Positions 1 through 7,258 of a stretch of DNA of 10,056 bases are shown here, piece by piece. A model generated the notes under the pieces. That model was not told the DNA's origin, did no database searches, and saw only the letters and a program-made list of their open reading frames with translations. The DNA is from DASUEB01 sp036275295 (lineage in GTDB: Bacteria; Bacteroidota; Bacteroidia; Flavobacteriales_D; Luteibaculaceae): NCBI GenBank assembly GCA_036275295.1, contig DASUEB010000163.1:1-10056 (forward strand), given 5' to 3'. The stretch's first letter is position 1; every line of letters starts with the position of its first letter. The translations under genes were made by a program, and so were the position numbers.

Positions 1-408
1 GGGGCATCGATTGGCACTAGGTTTATCGCCACCACTGAGGCTTCGGTGTCTGATGAGTACAAAAATGCCATTGTGGATGCCAAAATGGACGACATCGTGA
101 TGACTGAAAAGATCTCAGGAACACCATGCGCCATCATCAATACTCCGTATGCCCAAAAGATTGGGTACCGCCAAAACTGGCTCGAGCGGCAGTTGAATAC
201 CAACAAAAAGCTCAAGAAATACTACAAGATGTTGTTGCAATATAGGGGCATGAAGCGATTGGAAAAGTCAATTCACCCGGGCAATTACAACGACCTTTGG
301 TCAGCAGGGCAAAGCGTTCAGCAAATCAATGACATTGCTCCAGTAGCAGAGATTGTTTTACGACTTCGCAGAGAGTTTGAGGAATCGGTCGCAGCTCATC
401 GCTTATAA
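1..408 (+). CDS. Nitronate monooxygenase-like FMN protein, C-terminal part (5' end outside window)
   Basis: The frame is open from base 1, so this is the last 135 residues of a longer protein. The first visible residues, GASIGTRFIAT, match the glycine-rich GTRF segment that holds the FMN phosphate in the TIM-barrel family of nitronate monooxygenases and FabK enoyl-ACP reductases. A following acidic DEYKNAIVDAK helix and the motif SGTPCAIINT are typical of nitronate monooxygenases, as is the late LWSAGQSVQQI segment that closes the active site. Family members oxidise alkyl nitronates with FMN and oxygen in the cytoplasm; FabK-like enoyl reductases are the main alternative. A GTG at 46 could act as a start, but it falls inside the conserved domain and would remove the FMN site, so I treat the gene as cut by the window edge. 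The stop is TAA, and the last 13 bp overlap the convergent amidohydrolase gene. Confidence 0.85.
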   Translation, partial: GASIGTRFIATTEASVSDEYKNAIVDAKMDDIVMTEKISGTPCAIINTPYAQKIGYRQNWLERQLNTNKKLKKYYKMLLQYRGMKRLEKSIHPGNYNDLWSAGQSVQQINDIAPVAEIVLRLRREFEESVAAHRL

Positions 409-2036
409 ACCAGCCGTCCCGCAACCCAGGTCTGCGCCACTTTGGTTTTAACTAAATCCGCTTCACTGGCCTTCAGGATGTCCTTGTCGAGCACCACCAA
501 GTTCGCGTATTTGCCCTTTTCGATTGAGCCTAGTTTGTCTTCCCATTTAACCGACAAAGCGGCCCAAATGGTCATTCCTTTTAGGGTTTGCATCCGGTCG
601 AGTCCCTGTTCGGGGTAAAATCCACCCTCAGGCAGAAGTTGCATGTTTTTGCGGGCTACCGATGCGACAAAAGTGGCCAATGGATCCGGGCTTTCAACCG
701 GAAAGTCGGTGCCCAACGCAATGATACCCAATTGTTCAACAAGGTATTTGTAGGCATAAGCATATCGGATGCGAGGTTGTCCGAGCCTATCCTCAGCCCA
801 CTTGCTGTCGGATGTGGCGTGAGTGGGCTGCACCGATGGAATAATGCTGTAGTTCTTAAACCACATGAAATCGGTTGAGTCCACCACTTGGGCGTGCTCA
901 ATGCGCCATCGCAGGTCGTTTACTCCACCAAGGGCTGCTGCGTAACTTTGTAGAGCCACTCGGTTGGCTGAATCGCCTATGGCGTGGGTATGGGCTTGAA
1001 ATCCCATGGCCTTAACCCGCTTCAGTTTTTCTTCGAAGTCCGACACCGTAAGGGTGAGAACGCCTTTGTTTCCGGGGTTGTCGTGGTAATCTTTTTTGAG
1101 ACAAGCCGATCGAGAGCCCAGTGAGCCATCGAGGTAGAATTTAAATCCGTGAACAGCAAATCGATCCTGATTAATGGCCTTGTTCGCAGCGAAGTAGCTG
1201 AAATTTTCAGGCAAGTCGGAGGCCATGGCATTGAGGAAAATCTGAAGATCGGCTTCGCGGTAAATACTGTCCAGACGGGTGATTGATTTTAAGGAGAGTC
1301 CGGCGTCTACCAGAGCGGTTAGTCCCATTTCAATCAGGTTTTTTTCTGCTTTTTTGTAAAGCGCAAGTTCCTCTGGATAGCTATATGCGGGAGCCAATGC
1401 GGTAAAAACATCGTTGGCATTCTCTTTTACAACGCCCGTCAACGCGCCGTCTTTCACCTCAATTATTCCGCCTTCAATTCGAGTGGAGGGGGTTACACCG
1501 GCCAAATCAAATGCTTTTTGGTTGACCAACAGGCTGTGCCCGTCAATTCTAAAGAGCACCACGGCCACATCGGGAAGCAACTCGTCGAGCTTCGACTTGT
1601 TGGGCCACTCCTTGCCTGGCCAGTCGGTATGATCCCAGCCACGGCCCTGTATCACTTTTTTGTTTGGGTGCTGTTTGGCAAATTCAACCACCCTCGACAC
1701 CAGTTCATCGTAACTTTTGCATCCCACGAGATCAACCTGATCCAACATTTGAGCATAGCCCTGAAAATGGCAGTGGGCGTCGATAAACCCGGGGTATATA
1801 AATTGTTTTTTGCAGTCGATGCTTTCGCTGTATCTAAAATTGTTTAGAATGTCACGATCTTTTCCTACCGCCACTATTTTTCCGTCTTTTATGGCTATAG
1901 CCTGTTCTACCGACTCTTGGTCGTCGATGGTATAAACGGTTGCGTTGTACAGGACTATATCAGCTTCCTGTCGTTTGAAGTTGCAAGCCGAAAACACGGC
2001 CGATAGCAGGAGCAGCAAAAAGTATGATTTTCTCAT
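396..2036 (-). CDS. Secreted amidohydrolase (YtcJ-like, Amidohydrolase_3), probable lipoprotein
   Basis: A 546-residue metal-dependent hydrolase of the amidohydrolase superfamily. Residues 1-18 form a signal peptide: a basic start (MRKS), a Leu-rich core, then FSAC with Cys18 as likely lipidation site. Phe at -3 is unusual for a lipobox, so lipidation is probable rather than certain. The mature enzyme would sit in the periplasm or on a membrane surface. Visible metal and active-site motifs are HCH (88-90), DGHSLL (165-170), Lys299 in GFKFYLDGSLGSRSA as candidate bridging Lys, His349/His351 in HTHAIGD, His381 in RIEHAQ and Asp444 in GTDFPVES. The order and length match YtcJ/NfdA-type enzymes, some of which deformylate N-substituted formamides; the substrate here cannot be read from sequence. 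It starts at ATG 2036, 4 bp after the SDR gene stop, so the two are likely co-transcribed. Its end overlaps the convergent flavoprotein gene by 13 bp. Confidence 0.9.
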   Translation of the reverse strand: MRKSYFLLLLLSAVFSACNFKRQEADIVLYNATVYTIDDQESVEQAIAIKDGKIVAVGKDRDILNNFRYSESIDCKKQFIYPGFIDAHCHFQGYAQMLDQVDLVGCKSYDELVSRVVEFAKQHPNKKVIQGRGWDHTDWPGKEWPNKSKLDELLPDVAVVLFRIDGHSLLVNQKAFDLAGVTPSTRIEGGIIEVKDGALTGVVKENANDVFTALAPAYSYPEELALYKKAEKNLIEMGLTALVDAGLSLKSITRLDSIYREADLQIFLNAMASDLPENFSYFAANKAINQDRFAVHGFKFYLDGSLGSRSACLKKDYHDNPGNKGVLTLTVSDFEEKLKRVKAMGFQAHTHAIGDSANRVALQSYAAALGGVNDLRWRIEHAQVVDSTDFMWFKNYSIIPSVQPTHATSDSKWAEDRLGQPRIRYAYAYKYLVEQLGIIALGTDFPVESPDPLATFVASVARKNMQLLPEGGFYPEQGLDRMQTLKGMTIWAALSVKWEDKLGSIEKGKYANLVVLDKDILKASEADLVKTKVAQTWVAGRLVYKR

Positions 2037-2040
2037 GCGA

Positions 2041-2796
2041 TTAATTTTTGTGTAGGTGAGTGGTGTTGGCCTGTGCGGTGGGCATGATTACCATATCGTT
2101 AATGGTAACGTGAGCGGGTCGGGTAGCCATAAAAACAATGGCTTCGGCAATATCCTCTGCTTGGAGCGGTTCGTACCCCTGGTAAACAGCCTCTGCTTTT
2201 TCCGCATCGCCTTTGAACCGAACCAAGGAAAACTCAGTTTCTACCGCTCCTGGGCAAATGCTTCCCACTCTAATGCCGTATGGAAGTAGATCAATACGCA
2301 TGGTTTTGGTGAGCGCATCTACGGCATATTTGGTAGCGCAATAAACATTTCCACCTTGGTACGCCTCCTTACCAGCAATAGAACCGAGATTGATTATAGT
2401 GCCTTGTTTTTGAGCTTTGAAGAAGGGAATAAACCAACGGGTAACATAAAGAAGTCCTTTGACATTGGTGTTTATCATTTGCTCCCAATCGTTTAGATCT
2501 CCTTCATCGATGGTTGATCTACCTGCAGCCAATCCGGCGTTGTTAATCAGTACATCGAAAGATCGCCATTTTTCGGGTATGCTAGTCAAGGCCTTATTCA
2601 CGCTGTTGAGGTCTTGAACATCAAATACCAGGGGTAACACATCGGCAGCCCCTGCTTCTAGGAGGATCTGTGCCGCTTCTTGAAGGCGGTCAGCGCGGCG
2701 GCCGGTAATGATCAATCGGTGACCCATTTGGGCAAATTTCACGGCTGTGGCTCTACCAATACCAGAAGTTGCGCCCGTTATTGCGATGGTTTTCAT
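2041..2796 (-). CDS. Short-chain dehydrogenase/reductase, YdfG-like
   Basis: A 251-residue classical SDR. It shows the nucleotide-binding TGATSGIG (7-14), TGRR at 31-34 (basic residues that usually favour NADP(H)), NNAG (86-89), and the catalytic set Asn111, Ser139, Tyr152 and Lys156 (YCATK). The C-terminal part (TEFSLVRFKGD, PAHVTIND and a final HLHKN) closely resembles E. coli YdfG, an NADP-dependent dehydrogenase acting on serine, L-allo-threonine and 3-hydroxy acids. A related cytoplasmic hydroxy-acid or hydroxy-amino-acid dehydrogenase role is the best guess. The frame stays open upstream to a TTG at 2847, adding 17 residues. I chose the ATG at 2796 because MKTIAITGATSG is the normal N-terminus of the family. 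It is the first gene of a minus-strand operon, with the amidohydrolase 4 bp downstream, and is divergent from purL. Confidence 0.88.
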   Translation of the reverse strand: MKTIAITGATSGIGRATAVKFAQMGHRLIITGRRADRLQEAAQILLEAGAADVLPLVFDVQDLNSVNKALTSIPEKWRSFDVLINNAGLAAGRSTIDEGDLNDWEQMINTNVKGLLYVTRWFIPFFKAQKQGTIINLGSIAGKEAYQGGNVYCATKYAVDALTKTMRIDLLPYGIRVGSICPGAVETEFSLVRFKGDAEKAEAVYQGYEPLQAEDIAEAIVFMATRPAHVTINDMVIMPTAQANTTHLHKN

Positions 2797-2870
2797 TTTA
2801 TGCTTGTGTGGCGCTAATTTCTTAAAACTTTCGCCATGTCGGATCAATTAAAAAGAAAAGCGATTAAAGG

Positions 2871-2902
2871 TTGGTTAAATCTAAACGCGCTTCTTACTTT
2901 TG
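2871..2902 (+). promoter_or_regulatory. Bacteroidota-type promoter for purL operon
   Basis: TTG at 2871-2873 (within GGTTGG), a 21-nt spacer, and TACTTTTG at 2895-2902, which fits the TAnnTTTG -7 element exactly. Transcription would begin near 2909, giving a leader of about 25 nt before the purL ATG at 2934. The -33 element coincides with a TTG that would otherwise extend the purL frame, which argues against that upstream start. Promoter activity is inferred from consensus only. Confidence 0.65.
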
Positions 2903-2933
2903 CCCATTGTACCGAAAAATACCCACAGAAGAT

Positions 2934-5177
2934 ATGGAATCAACCCTGACCAAGGATTTGGCAACCTTAGAACAAGCACAAACATTGGGATTGCGCCCGG
3001 AGGAGTTCGACAAGATAAAAGAGATTTTAGGTCGTACCCCCAATTTCACAGAGCTATCTGTTTACTCTGTGATGTGGAGCGAGCATTGCTCCTACAAAAA
3101 CTCCATTGTATGGCTTAAGACCTTGCCAAAAGACGGTCCGCACATGCTCGTTAAGGCAGGTGAGGAAAACGCAGGTTTGGTTGATATTGGAAACGGTTTG
3201 GGTTGTGCGTTTAAAATTGAATCGCACAATCACCCAAGTGCTTTAGAGCCCTATCAGGGTGCAGCTACGGGAGTTGGGGGTATCAATCGCGATATTTTCA
3301 CCATGGGCGCTCGGCCCGTGGCACTGATGAATTCACTCCGCTTTGGTGATCTGAAACTAGACCGCACCAAGTGGTTGGTGAACGGTGTTTCAAAGGGAAT
3401 TGGCGATTACGGCAATGCGTTTGGCATTCCAACGGTTGCCGGAGAGGTTTTTTTCGACGAAAGTTTTAATACCAATCCATTGGTAAATGCCTTCTCGGCG
3501 GGTATTGTAAAAGTGGGAGAGATAATCAAGGCCACCGCTGGAGGGATAGGGAACCCCGTTTACATTGTGGGATCGTCAACCGGAAAAGACGGAATTCACG
3601 GAGCGGCTTTTGCTTCAAAAGATATTACCGAGGACTCAGCTAACGACCTGCCGTCTGTTCAGGTTGGAGATCCTTTCCAGGAAAAACTCCTGCTTGAGGC
3701 TACCTTAGAATTGGCAAAAACCAATGCGGTGGTGGGTATGCAAGATATGGGTGCAGCCGGGATCACCTGTTCTACCTCAGAAATGAGCGCGGCAGGTGGA
3801 GTGGGCATGAAAATTCACCTCGACTTGGTCCCCACGCGTCAAGAAAACATGAAACCTTTTGAAATTCTGTTATCCGAAAGCCAAGAGCGCATGCTGGTTG
3901 TGGTTAAAAAAGGAAAAGAGAAAGAGGTTGAGCAGATCTTCGACAAATGGGATATCCACGCGGTACAGATAGGCGAGGTTACCGAAGGCCCCATGATTGA
4001 ATATTTCTTTCACGGAGAATTGGTAGGTCAAATTCCGGCAAAATCGCTGGTTTTGGGTGGCGATGCACCTGTTTATCACAGAGAATATAAGGAGCCAGCC
4101 TATTTCCAAGAATACAAGAAGTTTCAGATTGATTCGGTAACACAACCCGATGATCTGGTTTCCGTTGCAAAGTTTCTCGTTGGCTTGCCCAATATTGCCT
4201 CCAAGCGATACATATATGAGCAATACGACAGTATGGTGGGAACAGCCAATATGATCACCAACGATCCAAGCGATGCGGCTTTAGTAAATATCAAGGGAAC
4301 CGATAAAGCTCTGGCGATGTCGGTTGATTGCAATTCGCGTTACGTGCATGCCGATCCAGAGGTAGGAACTGCCATTGCCGTTGCCGAAGCAGCCAGAAAT
4401 ATCAGCTGTTCGGGAGGCGAACCATCGGCAGTGACCAACTGTCTCAACTTCGGTAATCCATATAATCCCGAGTGCTACTGGCAATTTGTGGGAGCGATTA
4501 AAGGAATGTCGAAGGCCTGTTTGAAGTTTGAAACTCCCGTAACCGGCGGTAATGTGAGTTTTTACAATCAGACCTCGATCAATGGCAAAGAAACCCCTGT
4601 ATTCCCAACTCCAACCATTGGAATGATCGGTGTAGTGGAAGACAAAACCAAAACGATGTCAATTCCTTTTAAATCGAAAGGTGACCTCATCTTCTTGCTG
4701 GGAGAGAGCAAAAACGACATCAGTTCATCGGAGTATCTTTACCATTTTCACCAAGTAAAGGCATCACCAGCCCCGTATTTCGACATCGATGAGGAAGCTG
4801 ATTTGCACCAAGCAATGCGCGGCTTGATCAAACAAGGTTTGGTGGTCTCTGCCCACGACTGTGCCGACGGAGGATTGTTTACCGCGCTGCTTGAAAAGGC
4901 CATGCCTAATGGATTTGGATTCGATATCGAGTCGGATGCAGAGGTAAGACTGGATGCCTTTTTGTTTGGAGAAGCCCAAGGTCGTATCGTAGTGACCGTT
5001 GTAGAAGCTTTCCGCGATGACTTCATCGAGTTTATGACGCTTTCAAATGTGCCGTTCAACCTACTGGGTCATGTAACCAAGGGAAGAATTGCTGTCGATG
5101 GGATCGATTTTGGCGATGTAACCGAATACAAAGAAGTTTATCACAATGCGATTCACCGCCTGATGGGCGCAATGTAA
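2934..5177 (+). CDS. purL: Phosphoribosylformylglycinamidine synthase subunit PurL (small type)
   Basis: A 747-residue ATP-dependent FGAM synthase, the fourth step of de novo purine synthesis: FGAR plus ammonia and ATP give FGAM. Two AIRS-like halves are visible. The first carries MWSEHCSYKNS with catalytic His51, the substrate/nucleotide motif ESHNHPSALEPYQGA (96-110), DMGAAGITCSTSEM (271-284) and LSESQERM (313-320). The second carries TNCLNFGNP (501-509), TPVTGGNVSFYN (534-545) and SAHDCADGG (639-647). Its length is that of the Bacillus/Thermotoga-type PurL, which lacks the glutaminase domain and needs separate PurQ and PurS; neither lies in this window. The frame extends upstream to a TTG at 2871, but that codon is the -33 box of the promoter. 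ATG 2934, preceded by AGAAGAT, gives the expected N-terminus. It is first in an operon with tpx and mtgA. Confidence 0.95.
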   Translation: MESTLTKDLATLEQAQTLGLRPEEFDKIKEILGRTPNFTELSVYSVMWSEHCSYKNSIVWLKTLPKDGPHMLVKAGEENAGLVDIGNGLGCAFKIESHNHPSALEPYQGAATGVGGINRDIFTMGARPVALMNSLRFGDLKLDRTKWLVNGVSKGIGDYGNAFGIPTVAGEVFFDESFNTNPLVNAFSAGIVKVGEIIKATAGGIGNPVYIVGSSTGKDGIHGAAFASKDITEDSANDLPSVQVGDPFQEKLLLEATLELAKTNAVVGMQDMGAAGITCSTSEMSAAGGVGMKIHLDLVPTRQENMKPFEILLSESQERMLVVVKKGKEKEVEQIFDKWDIHAVQIGEVTEGPMIEYFFHGELVGQIPAKSLVLGGDAPVYHREYKEPAYFQEYKKFQIDSVTQPDDLVSVAKFLVGLPNIASKRYIYEQYDSMVGTANMITNDPSDAALVNIKGTDKALAMSVDCNSRYVHADPEVGTAIAVAEAARNISCSGGEPSAVTNCLNFGNPYNPECYWQFVGAIKGMSKACLKFETPVTGGNVSFYNQTSINGKETPVFPTPTIGMIGVVEDKTKTMSIPFKSKGDLIFLLGESKNDISSSEYLYHFHQVKASPAPYFDIDEEADLHQAMRGLIKQGLVVSAHDCADGGLFTALLEKAMPNGFGFDIESDAEVRLDAFLFGEAQGRIVVTVVEAFRDDFIEFMTLSNVPFNLLGHVTKGRIAVDGIDFGDVTEYKEVYHNAIHRLMGAM

Positions 5178-5181
5178 GTTT

Positions 5182-5691
5182 ATGGCTACCATTACACATA
5201 AAGAAATTATGCTCAAACTAGAAGGAAATGTGCCTACTGTAGGCCAATTGGCACCCGATTTTACTGGGGTTTTATCAGATCTTAAGGAGGTATCTCTTTA
5301 TCAATCGACCGCTAAAGTGAAGGTCTTGTTGCCTCTCCCCAGTTTAGATACGGGTACTTGTGCGAAAGAAACACGTCGATTTAACGAATTATTGGATCAG
5401 CGCCCGAACCTAGCGGCTTGGGTTATATCGATGGATTTACCATTTGCGATGCGACGCTTTTGCGAATTAGAGGGCATTAAAAACGTGACTGCACTGTCTG
5501 ATTTCCGCAGTAAAGAATTTGGAGCCAAATACGGAATGTTCATTGCAGAGGGCGCTATGCGCGGTCTGCACGCTCGCGCTGTATTCGTGCTAGATCAAGA
5601 TAATGTAATCAGACATATCGAATTGGTGGAAGACCTGGGTGCTGAACCCAACTACGAAGCGGCACTAAAAGCTATTGATGCACTGATGTAA
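5182..5691 (+). CDS. tpx: Thiol peroxidase Tpx (atypical 2-Cys peroxiredoxin)
   Basis: A 169-residue peroxiredoxin that reduces hydrogen peroxide and organic, especially alkyl, hydroperoxides using thioredoxin; cytoplasmic here, with no signal peptide. The peroxidatic Cys60 lies in PSLDTGTC with Thr57 in the conserved T-x-x-C position. The resolving Cys94 lies in DLPFAMRRFCELEGIKNV, the usual Tpx arrangement (E. coli Cys61 and Cys95). APDFTGVLSDL near residues 24-34 and the late GLHARAVFVLD segment (128-138) also match the family, and the length is normal. Position 59 is Thr where many Tpx proteins have Val, a mild variation. It starts 4 bp after the purL stop, with ATG directly after TAAGTTT, and shares one base with mtgA. 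It is probably translated from the purL operon transcript. Confidence 0.95.
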   Translation: MATITHKEIMLKLEGNVPTVGQLAPDFTGVLSDLKEVSLYQSTAKVKVLLPLPSLDTGTCAKETRRFNELLDQRPNLAAWVISMDLPFAMRRFCELEGIKNVTALSDFRSKEFGAKYGMFIAEGAMRGLHARAVFVLDQDNVIRHIELVEDLGAEPNYEAALKAIDALM

Positions 5692-6395
5692 TGGCATCGA
5701 AGTCGAAATCTTGGTCTTCTTTTTGGTCGGCGTTCAAAAAATGGACGCTTCGTCTGATACTGGCCTTTTTCATTGGCAGTATTGCCTTGACATTGATCTA
5801 TCGCTGGGTCAATCCTCCAATTACTTGGCTGATGTTTCAACGCTGGGCCATGGAAGGCCATGGATTGGAGAAAGATTGGATCGACATCGACGAGTTGCCT
5901 AAACACGTTCCTCTTGCCATGGTAGCGGCCGAAGATCAGAAGTTTATGGAACACGCTGGCTTTGATTTTGAAGCTATTGAAAAAGCGGTTAAATACAACG
6001 ACCGCAAGCAAGGTAAAAAGATCAAGGGGGGAAGCACCATCAGTCAACAAACCGCCAAGAACGTATTCTGTTGGCCGAAGAGAAGTTGGATTCGCAAGGG
6101 AATGGAGACCTATTTCACGGTTCTGATAGAGATGTTGTGGCCCAAGAAACGCATCCTCGAGGTTTATGTAAACGTAGTTGAGTTGGGCCCAGGGATATAC
6201 GGTGTGGAAGCCGCTTCTCAGAAATTTTGGGGACGGTCAGCGGCAAAAATCTCCAGGCAACAGGCTAGTTTATTGGCTGCTGTGCTGCCTCGACCTCTTA
6301 AATACAACGCAAAATCGCCGGGTCCATACGTGCGCAAACGCTCGGGACGCATTCAGCGGGCCATGAATCAGATTGCAGTAGACTGGAATTCATAA
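5691..6395 (+). CDS. mtgA: Monofunctional biosynthetic peptidoglycan transglycosylase
   Basis: A 234-residue glycosyltransferase of family GT51, which polymerises lipid II into glycan strands at the outer face of the inner membrane. A basic N-terminus is followed by one membrane segment at about 18-40 (WTLRLILAFFIGSIALTLIY), with the catalytic domain in the periplasm. All five GT51 motifs are seen: AAEDQKFMEHAGFD with catalytic Glu81, GGSTISQQTAKN (113-124), the RKGMETYFTVLIEMLW region with Glu147 and the following KRILEVYVN, IYGVEAASQKFWG (169-181), and LLAAVLPRP (194-202). There is no transpeptidase domain, so this is MtgA rather than a class A PBP. Its ATG overlaps the tpx stop in TAATG, which suggests coupled translation. 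The functional link to purL and tpx is unclear. Confidence 0.95.
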   Translation: MASKSKSWSSFWSAFKKWTLRLILAFFIGSIALTLIYRWVNPPITWLMFQRWAMEGHGLEKDWIDIDELPKHVPLAMVAAEDQKFMEHAGFDFEAIEKAVKYNDRKQGKKIKGGSTISQQTAKNVFCWPKRSWIRKGMETYFTVLIEMLWPKKRILEVYVNVVELGPGIYGVEAASQKFWGRSAAKISRQQASLLAAVLPRPLKYNAKSPGPYVRKRSGRIQRAMNQIAVDWNS

Positions 6396-6425
6396 ACTAT
6401 GTATCGCGCAAGGGGCTGAGTCGTT

Positions 6426-6460
6426 GGAAGCCTCATTGAATACCATGGCAGGAGGCTTTT
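6426..6460 (+). terminator. Possible hairpin terminator after mtgA
   Basis: AAGCCTC (6428-6434) pairs with GAGGCTT (6452-6458), with two further G-T pairs at the base, a 17-nt loop containing CCATGG, and a run of only four T's at the 3' foot. It sits 31 bp after the mtgA stop and about 60 bp beyond the stop of the convergent minus-strand gene. The long loop and short T run make it a weak terminator at best. The rest of 6396-6518 shows nothing recognisable. Confidence 0.35.
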
Positions 6461-6518
6461 CGGCGCCACAATCTGGTTGATCAAACTTAAATTATTCGAG
6501 TCCAGAGTTTTATCCGAA

Positions 6519-7076
6519 TCAGGGATTGATGATAATGCCTATTTGAATCAGTGGATTTTGATAGGGAGATCGCGAATCATCTATCAAATCGAATAAAACC
6601 ATTGGGGCGATATAAGCCTTTCCGCCGGCAGGAATGAGGTATCCGCCACCGGCAAAAAACATGGGAATGGTGGCTCGTCCTGTGAATTCACCCAGAAGAT
6701 TGTAGCTATCAAGATTGAGTACCTGCAATTCGGCATGGGCAAAAAACTTATCGAATGCGCGATAACGCCCGAGAATCCTACCGCCGTACGTTGAAACTTC
6801 AAAAGTTTGACCATAAATCCGCTTGTCGTAGCGCTGATATTGATAAATCAGTCCCGCACCGGCGCTCAACCGATCGGTTAGCTTATACAGGCCAACGGGT
6901 GACAGGTTTAATGCCAAGAATCCCCTTCCAAAAACGACATTGAAATCCCCACCATACGATACCCTGTTGAGCCAAGATTCCGAGTTATCTTGGGCAGTTA
7001 GTGGTTTGGCGAGGATCAATAGAAAGATCCCCAAAGCACAGGTGGTACAAAAAATATTTATTCTCCGATCGCTCAT
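6519..7076 (-). CDS. Exported protein of unknown function, possible small outer-membrane beta-barrel
   Basis: A 185-residue protein I do not recognise as a named family. Residues 1-29 form a clear signal peptide: basic MSDRR, a hydrophobic core (CALGIFLLILA) and a TAQ|DN type cleavage site. There is no lipobox. The mature part alternates hydrophobic and polar residues in short stretches with many Gly and aromatic residues (VSYGGDFNVVFGRGFLALNL, LSAGAGLIYQYQRY, YGGRILGRYRAF, MFFAGGGYLIP, PLIQIGIIINP). This suggests about eight beta strands of an outer-membrane barrel and resembles many small uncharacterised Bacteroidota barrel proteins. The terminal strand ends in Pro rather than an aromatic residue, which is atypical for a barrel C-terminus. 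It is transcribed alone, convergent to mtgA and divergent from the hydroxylase operon; its role is unknown. Confidence 0.75.
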   Translation of the reverse strand: MSDRRINIFCTTCALGIFLLILAKPLTAQDNSESWLNRVSYGGDFNVVFGRGFLALNLSPVGLYKLTDRLSAGAGLIYQYQRYDKRIYGQTFEVSTYGGRILGRYRAFDKFFAHAELQVLNLDSYNLLGEFTGRATIPMFFAGGGYLIPAGGKAYIAPMVLFDLIDDSRSPYQNPLIQIGIIINP

Positions 7077-7094
7077 ATCTACGTCAATGAGTTA

Positions 7095-7109
7095 CAATAT
7101 TACTAATAT
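7095..7109 (-). promoter_or_regulatory. Palindrome and possible -7 box upstream of the exported protein gene
   Basis: ATATTA-C-TAATAT at 7097-7109 is a perfect inverted repeat around one base, starting 20 bp before the minus-strand ATG. Read on the minus strand, its distal arm plus following bases give TAATATTG (7102 to 7095), one mismatch from TAnnTTTG. No matching TTG lies at the right distance. It may be an operator, a weak promoter, or chance in an AT-rich stretch. Confidence 0.3.
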
Positions 7110-7225
7110 CGCGGTGCATTTTTGACGGTGCCTTGCAATTGCAGCGCGTTGCGGTTAATCGGAACACCAAAGGATCATTGTGTTGAATGGTTCGATGAAT
7201 GGCGAGGACATTGGTTGAGATTTAG

Positions 7226-7233
7226 TAAATTTG
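7226..7233 (+). promoter_or_regulatory. Probable -7 element for the hydroxylase operon
   Basis: TAAATTTG is an exact TAnnTTTG match. Transcription would start near 7240, leaving a leader of about 20 nt before the ATG at 7259. No TTG is found 17-23 nt upstream (the nearest, in ATTGGTTGA, are only 8-12 nt away), so the promoter may be weak or activator-dependent. Confidence 0.4.
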
Positions 7234-7258
7234 AAGCTTCTACGAATTATAACGTCTG

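Noticed and set aside
1518..1847. Plus-strand open frame of 109 codons
   Set aside because: It is antisense to the amidohydrolase catalytic region, whose motifs are unambiguous; the translation looks random.
2797..2847. 17-codon N-terminal extension of the YdfG-like SDR from a TTG
   Set aside because: The extension is basic and unlike SDR N-termini. The ATG at 2796 gives the standard start two residues before the first beta strand.
3870..4223. Minus-strand open frame of 117 codons
   Set aside because: It is wholly inside purL on the opposite strand and has no start context or recognisable protein features.
5652..6050. Minus-strand open frame of 132 codons
   Set aside because: It lies opposite the end of tpx and the conserved GT51 motifs of mtgA, and its own translation shows no motif or family pattern.
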